Shown here: positions 1 through 9,538 of the stretch, in pieces
Layout: each line of letters opens with the position of its first letter
Position numbering within the stretch: the first letter of the stretch is position 1
Source: Hydractinia symbiolongicarpus
Taxonomy: Eukaryota; Cnidaria; Hydrozoa; Anthoathecata; Hydractiniidae
Reading direction: 5' to 3'
DNA length: 64,000 bases
Assembly: GCF_029227915.1 (NCBI RefSeq)
Contig: NC_079882.1
Span: 32,480,001-32,544,000 of the forward strand
Position numbers and translations under genes: made by a program
The notes under the pieces: generated by a model
Told to the model about the DNA's origin: nothing
The model's database searches: none
Seen by the model: only the letters and a program-made list of their open reading frames with translations

Positions 1-2600
1 TTCACCACTAAAACGCATGAGACTTGTAGTTTTCAAAAATGTTTTCATTTTTGATGAGACGCTGAATAAAAGAAGTTTAATCGCCGGCAAACGAAAACCC
101 GCGATTCCCCGTAAATCCCGGGCTTGGCACGTATAGTCGAATGTATACAAAGAAAGTACCCTGTGAGTAAACCCATTTCCAGAACGATTTTTTTAATTAT
201 TTTTTCACCACTAAAGCCCATGAGACTTGTAGTTTTTAAAAATGTTTTCATCTTTGATGAGACGCTGAATAAAAGAAGTTTAATCGCCGGCAAACGAAAA
301 CCCGCGATTTCCCGTAAATCCTGGCTTGGCTGGTATAGTCAAAAGTATACAAAGAAAGTACCCAGGGAGTAAACTCATTTCCCGAACGATTTTTTAAATT
401 ATTTTTTCACCACTAAAACGCTGAGACTTGTAGTTTTCAAAAATGTTTTCATTTTTGATGAGACGCTGAATAAAAGCAGTTTAATCGCCGGCAAACGACA
501 ATCCGCGATTTCCCGTAAATCCCGGACTCGGCCCGTATAGTCAAAAGTATACAAAGAAAGTACCCAGGGAGTAAACTCATTTCCCGAACGATTTTTTAAA
601 TTATTTTTTCACCACTAAAACGCATGAGACTTGTAGTTGTCAAAAATGATTTCATTTTTGATGAGACGCTTAATGAAAGAGGTTTAATCGCCGGAAAACG
701 AAAACCTGCGATTTCCTGTAAATCCCGGGCTTGGTCCGCATAGTCGAATGTATACAAAGAAAGTACCCAGGGAGTAAACTCATTTCCCGAACAATTTTTT
801 AAATTTTTTTCTCACCACTAAAACGCATGAGACTTGTAGTTTTCAAAAATGTTTTCATTTTTGATGAGACGCTGATTAAAAGAAGTTTAGTCGCCGGCAA
901 ACGAAAACCCGCGATTTCCCGTAAATCCCGGCTTGGCCCGTATAGTCAAAAGTATACAAAGAAAGTACCCAGGGAGTAAACTCATTTCCCGAACGATTTT
1001 TTAAATTATATTTTCACCACTAAAACGCATGAGACTTGGTAGTTTTCAAAAATGTTTTCATTTTTGATGAGACGCTGAATAAAAGAAGTTTAATCGCCGG
1101 CAAACGAAAACCCGCGATTCCCCGTAAATCCCGGGCTTGGCACGTATAGTCGAATGTATACAAAGAAAGTACCCTGTGAGTAAACCCATTTCCAGAACGA
1201 TTTTTTTAATTATTTTTTCACCACTAAAGCCCATGCGACTTGTAGTTTTTAAAAATGTTTTCATCTTTGATGAGACGCTGAATAAAATAAGTTTAATCGC
1301 CGGCAAACGAAAACCCGCGATTTCCCGTAAATCCTGGCTTGGCTGGTATAGTCAAAAGTATACAAAGAAAGTACCCAGGGAGTAAACTCATTTCCCGAAC
1401 GATTTTTTAAATTATTTTTTCACCACTAAAACGCTGAGACTTGTAGTTTTCAAAAATGTTTTCATTTTTGATGAGACGCTGAATAAAAGCAGTTTAATCG
1501 CCGGCAAACGACAATCCGCGATTTCCCGTAAATCCCGGACTCGGCCCGTATAGTCAAAAGTATACAAAGAAAGTACCCAGGGAGTAAACTCATTTCCCGA
1601 ACGATTTTTTAAATTATTTTTTCACCACTAAAACGCATGAGACTTGTAGTTGTCAAAAATGATTTCATTTTTGATGAGACGCTTAATGAAAGAGGTTTAA
1701 TCGCCGGCAAACAAAATCCGGCGTTTTCCCGTAAATCCGGGGCTTGGCCCGCATAGTCGAATGTATACAAAGAAAGTACCCAGGGAGTAAACTCATTTCC
1801 CGAACAATTTTTTAAATTTTTTTTTCACCACTAAAACGCATGAGACTTGTAGTTTTCAAAAATGTTTTCATTTTTGATGAGACGCCTAATCAAAGAGGTT
1901 TAATCGCCGGAAAACGAAAACCTGCGATTTCCTGTAAATCCCGGGCTTGGTCCGCATAGTCGAATGTATAAAAAGAAAGTACCCTGTGAGTAAACTCATT
2001 TCCAGAACGATTTTTTAAATTATTTTTTCACCACTAAAACGCATAAGACTTGTAGGTTTTAAAAATGTTTTCATTTTTGATGAGACGCTGAATAAAAGAA
2101 GTTTAATCGCCGGCAAACGAAAACCCGCGATTTCCCGTAAATCCCGGCTTGGCCCGTATAGTCAAAAGTATACAAAGAAAGTACCCAGGGAGTAAACTCA
2201 TTTCCCAAACGATTTTTTAAATTATATTTTCACCACTAAAACGCATGAGACTTGTAGTTTTCAAAAATGTTTTCATTTTTGATGAGACGCTGAATAAAAG
2301 AAGTTTAATCGCCGGCAAACGAAAACCCGCGATTCCCCGTAAATCCCGGGCTTGGCACGTATAGTCGAATGTATACAAAGAAAGTACCCTGTGAGTAAAC
2401 CCATTTCCAGAACGATTTTTCTAATTATTTTTTCACCACTAAAGCCCATGAGACTTGTAGTTTTTAAAAATGTTTTCATTTTTGATGAGACGCTGAATAA
2501 AAGAAGTTTAATCGCTGGCAAACGAAAACCTGCGATTTCCCGTAAATCCCGGCTTGGTCCGTATAGTCAAAAGTATAGAAAGAAAGTACCCAGGGAGTAA
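1..2600. repeat. Higher-order repeat blocks, 5- and 6-monomer offsets
   Basis: Positions 1 to about 693 recur at about 1013-1706, with an offset of 1,012-1,013 bp (5 monomers). They share rare variants such as GCGATTCCCC, CCTGTGAGTAAACCC and GTAGTTGTCAAAAATGATTTC. From about 690 the match switches to an offset of 1,215-1,216 bp (6 monomers), pairing about 690-1306 with 1906-2521; the variant GCCGGAAAACG occurs at both 690 and 1906. The copies differ by scattered substitutions and a one-base insertion near 1039. This is the pattern left by unequal exchange between monomers. Confidence 0.8.
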
Positions 2601-2619
2601 ACTCATTTTGTGAAAGATT

Positions 2620-4840
2620 TTTTAAATTATTTTTTCACCACTAAAACGCATGAGACTTGTAGTTTTCAAAAATGTTTTCATTTTTGATGAGACGCTGAAT
2701 AAAAGCAGTTTAATCGCCGGCAAACGAAAACCTGCGATTTCCCTAAATCCCGGACTCGGCCCGTATAGTCAAAAGTATACAAAGAAAGTACCCAGGGAGT
2801 AAACTCATTTCCAGATCGATTTTTTAAACTATTTTTTCACCACTAAAACGCATGAGACTTGTAGTTTTCAAAAATGTTTTCATTTTTGATGAGACGCTTA
2901 ATAAAAGAAGTTTAATCGCCGGCAAACGAAAACCCGCGATTTCCCGTAAATCCCGGCTTGGCCCGTATAGTCAAAAGTATACAAAGAAAGTACCCAGGAA
3001 GTAAACTCATTTCCCGAACGATTTTTTATATTATTTTTTTACCCCTAAACGCATGAGACTTGTAGTTTTCAAAAATGTTTTCATTTTTGATGACACGCTG
3101 AATAAAAGAAGTTTAATCGCCGGCAAACGAAAACCCGCGATTTCCCGTAAATCCCGGGCTTGGCCCGTATAGTCGAATGTATACAAAGAAAGTACCCAGG
3201 GAGTAATCTCATTTCCCGAACGATTTTTTAAATTCCTTTTTCACCACTAAAACGCATGAGACTTGTAGTTTTTAAAAATGTTTTCATTTTTGATGAGACG
3301 CTGAATAAAACAAGTTTAATCGCCGGCAAACGAAAACCTGCGATTTCCCGTAAATCCTGGACTCGGCCCGTATAGTCAAAAGTATACAAAGAAAGTACCC
3401 AGGGAGTAAACTCATTTCCCAAACGATTTTTTAAATTATTATTTCACCACTAAAACGCATGAGACTTGTAGTTTTTAAAAATGTTTTCATTTTTGATGAG
3501 ACGCTGAATAAAAGAAGTTTAATCGCCGGCAAACGAAAACTCGCGATTTCCCGTAAATCCCGGCTTGGCCCGTATAGTCGAATGTATACAAAGAAAGTAC
3601 CCTGTGAGTAAACTCATTTCCAGAACGATTTTTTAAATTATTTTTTCACCAATAAAAACGCATGAGACTTGAAGTTTTTAAAAATGTTTTCATTTTTGAT
3701 GAGACGCTGAATAAAAGAAGTTTAATCGCCGGCAAACGAAAACCCGCGATTTCCCGTAAATCCCGGCTTGGCCCGTATAGTCGAATGTATACAAAGAGAG
3801 TACCCTGTGAGTAAACTCATTTCCTGAACGATTTTTTAAATTATTTTTTCACCACTAAAACGCATAAGACTTGTAGTTTTTAAAAATGTTTTCATTTTTG
3901 ATGAGACGCTGAATAAAAGAAGTTTAATCGCCGGCAAACGAAAACCTGCGATTTCCCGTAAATCCTGGACTCGGCCCGTATAGTCAAAAGTATACAAAGA
4001 AAGTACCCAGGGAGTAAACTCATTTCCCAAACGATTTTTTAAATTATTTTTTTACCACTAAAACGCATGAGACTTGTAGTTTTCAAGAATGTTTTCATTT
4101 TTGATGAGATGCTTAATAAAAGCAGTTTAATCGCCGGCAAACGAAAACCTGCGATTTCCCTAAATCCCGGACTCGGCCCGTATAGTCAAAAGTATACAAA
4201 GAAAGTACCCAGGGAGTAAACTCATTTCCAGATCGATTTTTTAAACTATTTTTTCACCACTAAAACGCATGAGACTGGTAGTTTTCAAAAATGTTTTCAT
4301 TTTTGATGAGACGCTTAATAAAAGAAGTTTAATCGCCGGCAAACGAAATCCCGCGATTTCCCGTAAATCCCGGCTTGGCCCGTATAGTCAAAAGTATACA
4401 AAGAAAGTACCCAGGAAGTAAACTCATTTCCCGAACGATTTTTTATATTATTTTTTTACCATTAAACGCATGAGACTTGTAGTTTTCAAAAATGTTTTCA
4501 TTTTTGATGAGACGCTGAATAAAAGAAGTTTAATCGCCGGCAAACGAAAACCCGCGATTTCCCGTAAATCCCGGGCTTGGCCCGTATAGTCGAATGTATA
4601 CAAAGAAAGTACCCAGGGAGTAATCTCATTTCCCGAACGATTTTTTAAATTCCTTTTTCACCACTAAAACGCATGAGACTTGTAGTTTTTAAAAATGTTT
4701 TCATTTTTGATGAGACGCTGAATAAAACAAGTTTAATCGCCGGCAAACGAAAACCTGCGATTTCCCGTAAATCCTGGACTCGGCCCGTATAGTCAAAAGT
4801 ATACAAAGAAAGTACCCAGGGAGTAAACTCATTTCCCAAA
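2620..4840. repeat. Higher-order repeat, 7-monomer offset (1,417 bp)
   Basis: About 2620-3420 recurs at about 4040-4840. The diagnostic CCAGATCGATTTTTTAAACT is found at 2811 and 4228, exactly 1,417 bp apart. The variants TTTTTACCCCTAAACGC or a close form, and AAATTCCTTTTTCACC, follow in both copies. The duplicated blocks are separated by other monomers, so they are not strictly adjacent. Confidence 0.75.
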
Positions 4841-5296
4841 CGATTTTTTAAATTATTTTTTTACCACTAAAACGCATGACACTTGTAGTTTTCAAGAATG
4901 TTTTCATTTTTGATGAGATGCTGAATAAAAGCAGTTTAATCGCCGGCAAACGAAAACCCGCGATTTCCCGTAAATCCCGGGCTTGGCACGTATATTCGAA
5001 TGTATACAAAGAAAGTACCCTGTGAGTAAACTCATTTCCAGAACGATTTTTTAAATTATTTTTTCACCACTAAAACGCATAAGACTTGTAGTTTTTAAAA
5101 ATGTTTTCATTTTTGATGAGACGCTGAATAAAAGAAGTTTAATCGCCGGCAAACGAAAACTCGCGATTTCCCGTAAATCCCGGCTTGGCCCGTATAGTCA
5201 AAAGTATACAAAGAAAGTACCCAGGGAGTAAACTCATTTCCCGAACGATTTTTTAAATTATTTTTTCACCACTAAAACGCATGAGACTTGTAGTTT

Positions 5297-5318
5297 TCAA
5301 AAATGTTTTCATTTTTGA
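5297..5318. other. Satellite monomer hairpin (example copy)
   Basis: TCAAAAATG, a TTTT loop and CATTTTTGA form a perfect 9-bp inverted repeat. It lies at monomer bases 31-52 and recurs in most monomers of the window. In the TTTTTAAAAATG variant the perfect stem shortens to 7 bp. In the GATGGGACG variant two non-compensating changes (AATG to AATA, and TTTTT to TATTT) weaken it. It could be a cruciform or RNA hairpin; no function is shown. Confidence 0.7.
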
Positions 5319-5879
5319 TGAGACGCTGAATAAAAGAAGTTTAATCGCCGGCAAACGAAAACTCGCGATTTCCCGTAAATCCCGGCTTGGCCCGTATAGT
5401 CGAATGTATACAAAGAAAGTACCCTGTGAGTAAACTCATTTCCAGAACGATTTTTTAAATTATTTTTTCACCAATAAAAACGCATGAGACTTGAAGTTTT
5501 TAAAAATGTTTTCATTTTTGATGAGACGCTGAATAAAAGAAGTTTAATCGCCGGCAAACGAAAACCCGCGATTTCCCGTAAATCCCGGCTTTGCCCGTAT
5601 AGTCGAATGTATACAAAGAGAGTACCCTGTGAGTAAACTCATTTCCAGAACGATTTTTTAAATTATTTTTTCACCACTAAAACGCATAAGACTTGTAGTT
5701 TTTAAAAATGTTTTCATTTTTGATGAGACGCTGAATAAAAGAAGTTTAATCGCCGGCAAACGAAAACCTGCGATTTCCCGTAAATCCTGGACTCGGCCCG
5801 TATAGTCAAAAGTATACAAAGAAAGTACCCAGGGAGTAAACTCATTTCCCAAACGATTTTTTAAATTATTTTTTTACCA

Positions 5880-8800
5880 CTAAAACGCATAAGACTTGTA
5901 GTTTTTAAAAATGTTTTCATTTTTGATGAGACGCTGAATAAAAGAAGTTTATTCGCCGGCAAACGAAAACCCGCGATTTCCCGTAAATCCCGGCTTGGCC
6001 CGTATAGTCAAAAGTATACAAAGAAAGTACCCAGGGAGTAAACTCATTTCCCGAACGATTTTTTAAATTATTTTTTCACCACTAAAACGCATGAGACTTG
6101 TAGTTTTCAAAAATGTTTTCATTTTTGATGAGACGCTGAATAAAAGCAGTTTAATCGCCTGCAAACGAGAACCTGCTATTTCCCTAAATCGCGGACTCGG
6201 CCCGTATAGTCAAAAGTATACAAAGTAAATACCCAGGGAGTAAACTCATTTCCAGAACGATTTTTTAAATTATTTTTTCACCACTAAAACGCATAAGACT
6301 TGTAGTTTTTAAAAATGTTTTCATTTTTGATGAGACGCTGAATAAAAGAAGTTTAATCGCCGGCAAACGAAAACCCGCGATTTCCCGTAAATCCCGGGCT
6401 TGGCCCGTATAGTCAAAAGTATACAAAGAAAGTACCCAGGGAGTAAACTCATTTCCCGAACGATTTTTTATATTATTTTTTTACCCCTAAACGCATGAGA
6501 CTTGTAGTTTTCAAAAATGTTTTCATTTTTGATGAGACGCTGAATAAAAGAAGTTTAATCGCCGGCAAACGAAAACCCGCGATTTCCCGTAAATCCCGGG
6601 CTTGGCCCGTATAGTCGAATGTATACAAAGAAAGTACCCAGGGAGTAATCTCATTTCCCGAACGATTTTTTAAATTACTTTTTCACCACTAAAACGCATG
6701 AGACTTGAAGTTTTTAAAAATGTTTTCATTTTTGATGAGACGCTGAATAAAAGAAGTTTAATCGCCGGCAAACGAAAATCCGCGATTTCCCGTAAATCCC
6801 GGACTCGGCCCGTATAGTCAAAAGTATACAAAGAAAGTACCCAGGGAGTAAACTCATTTCCCAAACGATTTTTTAAATTATTATTTCACCACTAAAACGC
6901 ATGAGACTTGTAGTTTTTAAAAATGTTTTCATTTTTGATGAGACGCTGAATAAAAGAAGTTTAATCGCCGGCAAACGAAAACCCGCGATTTCCCGTAAAT
7001 TCCGGCTTGGCCCGTATAGTCGAATGTATACAAAGAGAGTACCCTGTGAGTAAACTCATTTCCAGAACGATTTTTTAAATTATTTTTTCACCACTAAAAC
7101 GCATAAGACTTGTAGTTTTTAGAAATGTTTTCATTTTTGATGAGACGCTGAATAAAAGAAGTTTAATCGCCGGCAAACGAAAACCTGCGATTTCCCGTAA
7201 ATCCTGGACTCGGCCCGTATAGTCAAAAGTATACAAAGAAAGTACCCAGGGAGTAAACTCATTTCCCAAACGATTTTTTAAATTATTTTTTTACCACTAA
7301 AACGCATGAGACTGAGACTTGTAGTTTTCAAGAATGTTTTCATTTTTGATGAGATGCTGAATAAAAGCAGTTTAATCGCCGGCAAACGAAAACCCGCGAT
7401 TTCCCGTAAATCCCGGGCTTGGCACGGATAGTCGAATGTATACAAAGAAAGTACCCTGTGAGTAAACTCATTTCCAGAACGATTTTTTAAATTATTTTTT
7501 TACCACTAAAACGCATGAGACTTGTAGTTTTCAAGAATGTTTTCATTTTTGATGAGATGCTGAATAAAAGCAGGTTAATCGCCGGCAAACGAAAACCCGC
7601 GATTTCCCGTAAATCCCGGGCTTGGCACGTATATTCGAATGTATACAAAGAAAGTACCCTGTGAGTAAACTCTTTTCCAGAACGATTTTTTAAATTATTT
7701 TTTCACCACTAAAACGCATAAGACTTGTAGTTTTTAAAAATGTTTTCATTTTTGATGAGACGCTGAATAAAAGAAGTTTAATCGCCGGCAAACGAAAACC
7801 CGCGATTTCCCGTAAATCCCGGCTTGGCCCGTATAGTCAAAAGTATACAAAGAAAGTACCCAGGAAGTAAACTCATTTCCCGAACGATTTTTTAAATTAT
7901 TTTTTCACCACTAAAACGCATGAGACTTGTAGTTTTCAAAAATGTTTTCATTTTTGATGAGACGCTGAATAAAAGCAGTTTAATCGCCTGCAAACGAGAA
8001 CCTGCTATTTCCCTTAATCCCGGACTCGGCCCGTATAGTCAAAAGTATACAAAGAAAGTACCCAGGGAGTAAACTCATTTCCAGAACGATTTTTTAAATT
8101 ATTTTTTCACCACTAAAACGCATAAGACTTGTAGTTTTTAAAAATGTTTTCATTTTTGATGAGACGCTGAATAAAAGAAGTTTAATCGCCGGCAAACGAA
8201 AACCCGCGATTTCCCGTAAATCCCGGGCTTGGCCCGTATAGTCAAAAGTATACAAAGAAAGTACCCAGGGAGTAAACTCATTTCCCGAACGATTTTTTAT
8301 ATTATTTTTTTACCCCTAAACGCATGAGACTTGTAGTTTTCAAAAATGTTTTCATTTTTGATGAGACGCTGAATAAAAGAAGTTTAATCGCCGGCAAACG
8401 AAAACCCGCGATTTCCCGTAAATCCCGGGCTTGGCCCGTATAGTCGAATGTATACAAAGAAAGTACCCAGGGAGTAATCTCATTTCCCGAACGATTTTTT
8501 AAATTACTTTTTCACCACTAAAACGCATGAGACTTGAAGTTTTTAAAAATGTTTTCATTTTTGATGAGACGCTGAATAAAAGAAGTTTAATCGCCGGCAA
8601 ACGAAAATCCGCGATTTCCCGTAAATCCCGGACTCGGCCCGTATAGTCAAAAGTATACAAAGAAAGTACCCAGGGAGTAAACTCATTTCCCAAACGATTT
8701 TTTAAATTATTATTTCACCACTAAAACGCATGAGACTTGTAGTTTTTAAAAATGTTTTCATTTTTGATGAGACGCTGAATAAAAGAAGTTTAATCGCCGG

Positions 8801-9050
8801 CAAACGAAAACCCGCGATTTCCCGTAAATTCCGGCTTGGCCTGTATAGTCGAATGTATACAAAGAGAGTACCCTGTGAGTAAACTCATTTCCAGAACGAT
8901 TTTTTAAATTATTTTTTCACCACTAAAACGCATAAGACTTGTAGTTTTTAGAAATGTTTTCATTTTTGATGAGACGCTGAATAAAAGAAGTTTAATCGCC
9001 GGCAAACGAAAACCTGCGATTTCCCGTAAATCCTGGACTCGGCCCGTATA
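5880..9050. repeat. Higher-order repeat, 9-monomer offset (1,829 bp)
   Basis: About 5880-7280 recurs at about 7710-9050. The variant GCAAACGAGAACCTGCTATT lies at 6161 and again 1,829 bp later, and the variant with ACTTGAAGTTTTTAAAAATG near 6700 recurs near 8530. Two extra monomers of the CAAGAATG/GAGATGCTG type (about 7290-7700) sit between the copies. The right copy ends about 60 bp before the transposon, where the variant signature changes from CCCAAACG to CCAGAACG. Confidence 0.75.
7308..7319. repeat. 6-bp tandem duplication inside one monomer
   Basis: GAGACT is present twice in a row where other monomers have it once, giving CATGAGACTGAGACTTG. I noticed it in no other monomer of the window. 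It looks like a private slippage event. Confidence 0.85.
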
Positions 9051-9106
9051 GTCCAAAGTATACAAAGAAAGTACCCAGGGAGTAAACTCATTTCCAGAAC
9101 GATTTT

Positions 9107-9110
9107 TTAA
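9107..9110. repeat. Left TTAA target-site duplication
   Basis: TTAA ends the left satellite sequence (GATTTTTTAA) directly before the transposon tip GGTGG. The same four bases follow the right tip. In uninterrupted monomers this place reads TTTTTTAAATTA with a single TTAA, so the extra copy was made by insertion. Confidence 0.95.
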
Positions 9111-9127
9111 GGTGGTTCCCTGGGAAA
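9111..9127 (+). repeat. Left terminal inverted repeat, 17 bp
   Basis: GGTGGTTCCCTGGGAAA matches the reverse complement of 11940-11956 at all 17 bases. It contains an odd palindrome, TTCCC-T-GGGAA. Its first six bases, GGTGGT, recur at 9201-9206. This is the expected transposase recognition end. Confidence 0.96.
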
Positions 9128-9538
9128 TAAAGCCCTTTTTCATTTTTTTTTCAATATTGAGTATTATATACTGTTGGAAAGGTTATTCTCTCAGCTATAA
9201 GGTGGTATAAATGGTTTTCCAAGGTCCTGCAATAATTTTGCAAATTTTACAGAAGTTTCTATACAGGTAGAACCTAAAATTTTGAAAATTTCCTTAGCAA
9301 CGGTCCTTAGAAACTGATTTAGGCCAATATCTTTTTGTTAAAAAGTCGTAAGGGCGTGAAAATGCCGCCATTTTGACGCCAAAGGGCTGTTCTATCTTGC
9401 ACGGCAAAGTTTTACTATAAGATATACACCGAAACCATCCTGAAGTGCTTTCAAAGTTAGAGCTCCTGGTGAAAGGTCATAAATTCTTCCTCCATTTTTT
9501 AAACACAAATAGCTTGATTCTTTTAACCAATTAAAGTC
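9128..9538 (+). promoter_or_regulatory. 5' non-coding region of the transposon with TATA-like sites
   Basis: There is no gene in these 411 bases. TATAAAT at 9206-9212, about 330 bp before the start codon, is the best TATA-box candidate. TATTATATA at 9162-9170 is a second, weaker one. TCAATATTGA at 9151-9160 is a 10-bp palindrome close to the end repeat. A hairpin (9353-9380) is listed separately. The region is AT-rich, so TATA-like words may be chance. The transposase promoter must lie here or read in from the satellite. Confidence 0.4.
9353..9380 (+). other. Hairpin in the 5' leader of the transposase gene
   Basis: GGCGTGAAAATG and CATTTTGACGCC flank a CCGC loop. Eleven of 12 positions pair; the only mismatch is the G/G pair at the eighth stem position from the base. 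It is more GC-rich than its surroundings and lies 158 bp before the start codon. It could be an mRNA leader hairpin or a protein-binding inverted repeat; nothing in the sequence decides between these. Confidence 0.55.

Larger units (their letters stand above)
1..9110. repeat. 202-bp satellite array, left of the transposon
   Basis: About 45 head-to-tail monomers, mostly 202 or 203 bp, fill this stretch without a gene. Counting from the CACC of CACCACTAAAACGC as base 1, a typical monomer has a hairpin at 31-52, a TTAA at 75-78, GCCGGC at 81-86, GTATAC at 140-145, and a second TTAA inside TTTTTTAAATTA at 189-192. One monomer counted by hand is 37.6% GC. Left-side variants include CCTGTGAGTAAAC in place of CCCAGGGAGTAAAC, TTTTCAAGAATG with GAGATGCTG, and CTTGGCACG. 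The short open frames in it change frame from copy to copy because the monomer length is not a multiple of three, so it is read as non-coding satellite. I do not recognise the family by name. A pericentromeric or other heterochromatic location is inferred only from array size. Confidence 0.98.

Noticed and set aside
1-9143. Repeated open frames of 64 and 82 residues in the left satellite, on both strands
   Set aside because: They recur with the monomer, cross monomer borders, and depend on small variant changes. The 202-203-bp period shifts the frame each copy, and no coding signal or known domain is seen.
9201-9212. Firm promoter call at TATAAAT
   Set aside because: Kept only as a low-confidence candidate, because the region is AT-rich and no transcript start can be seen.
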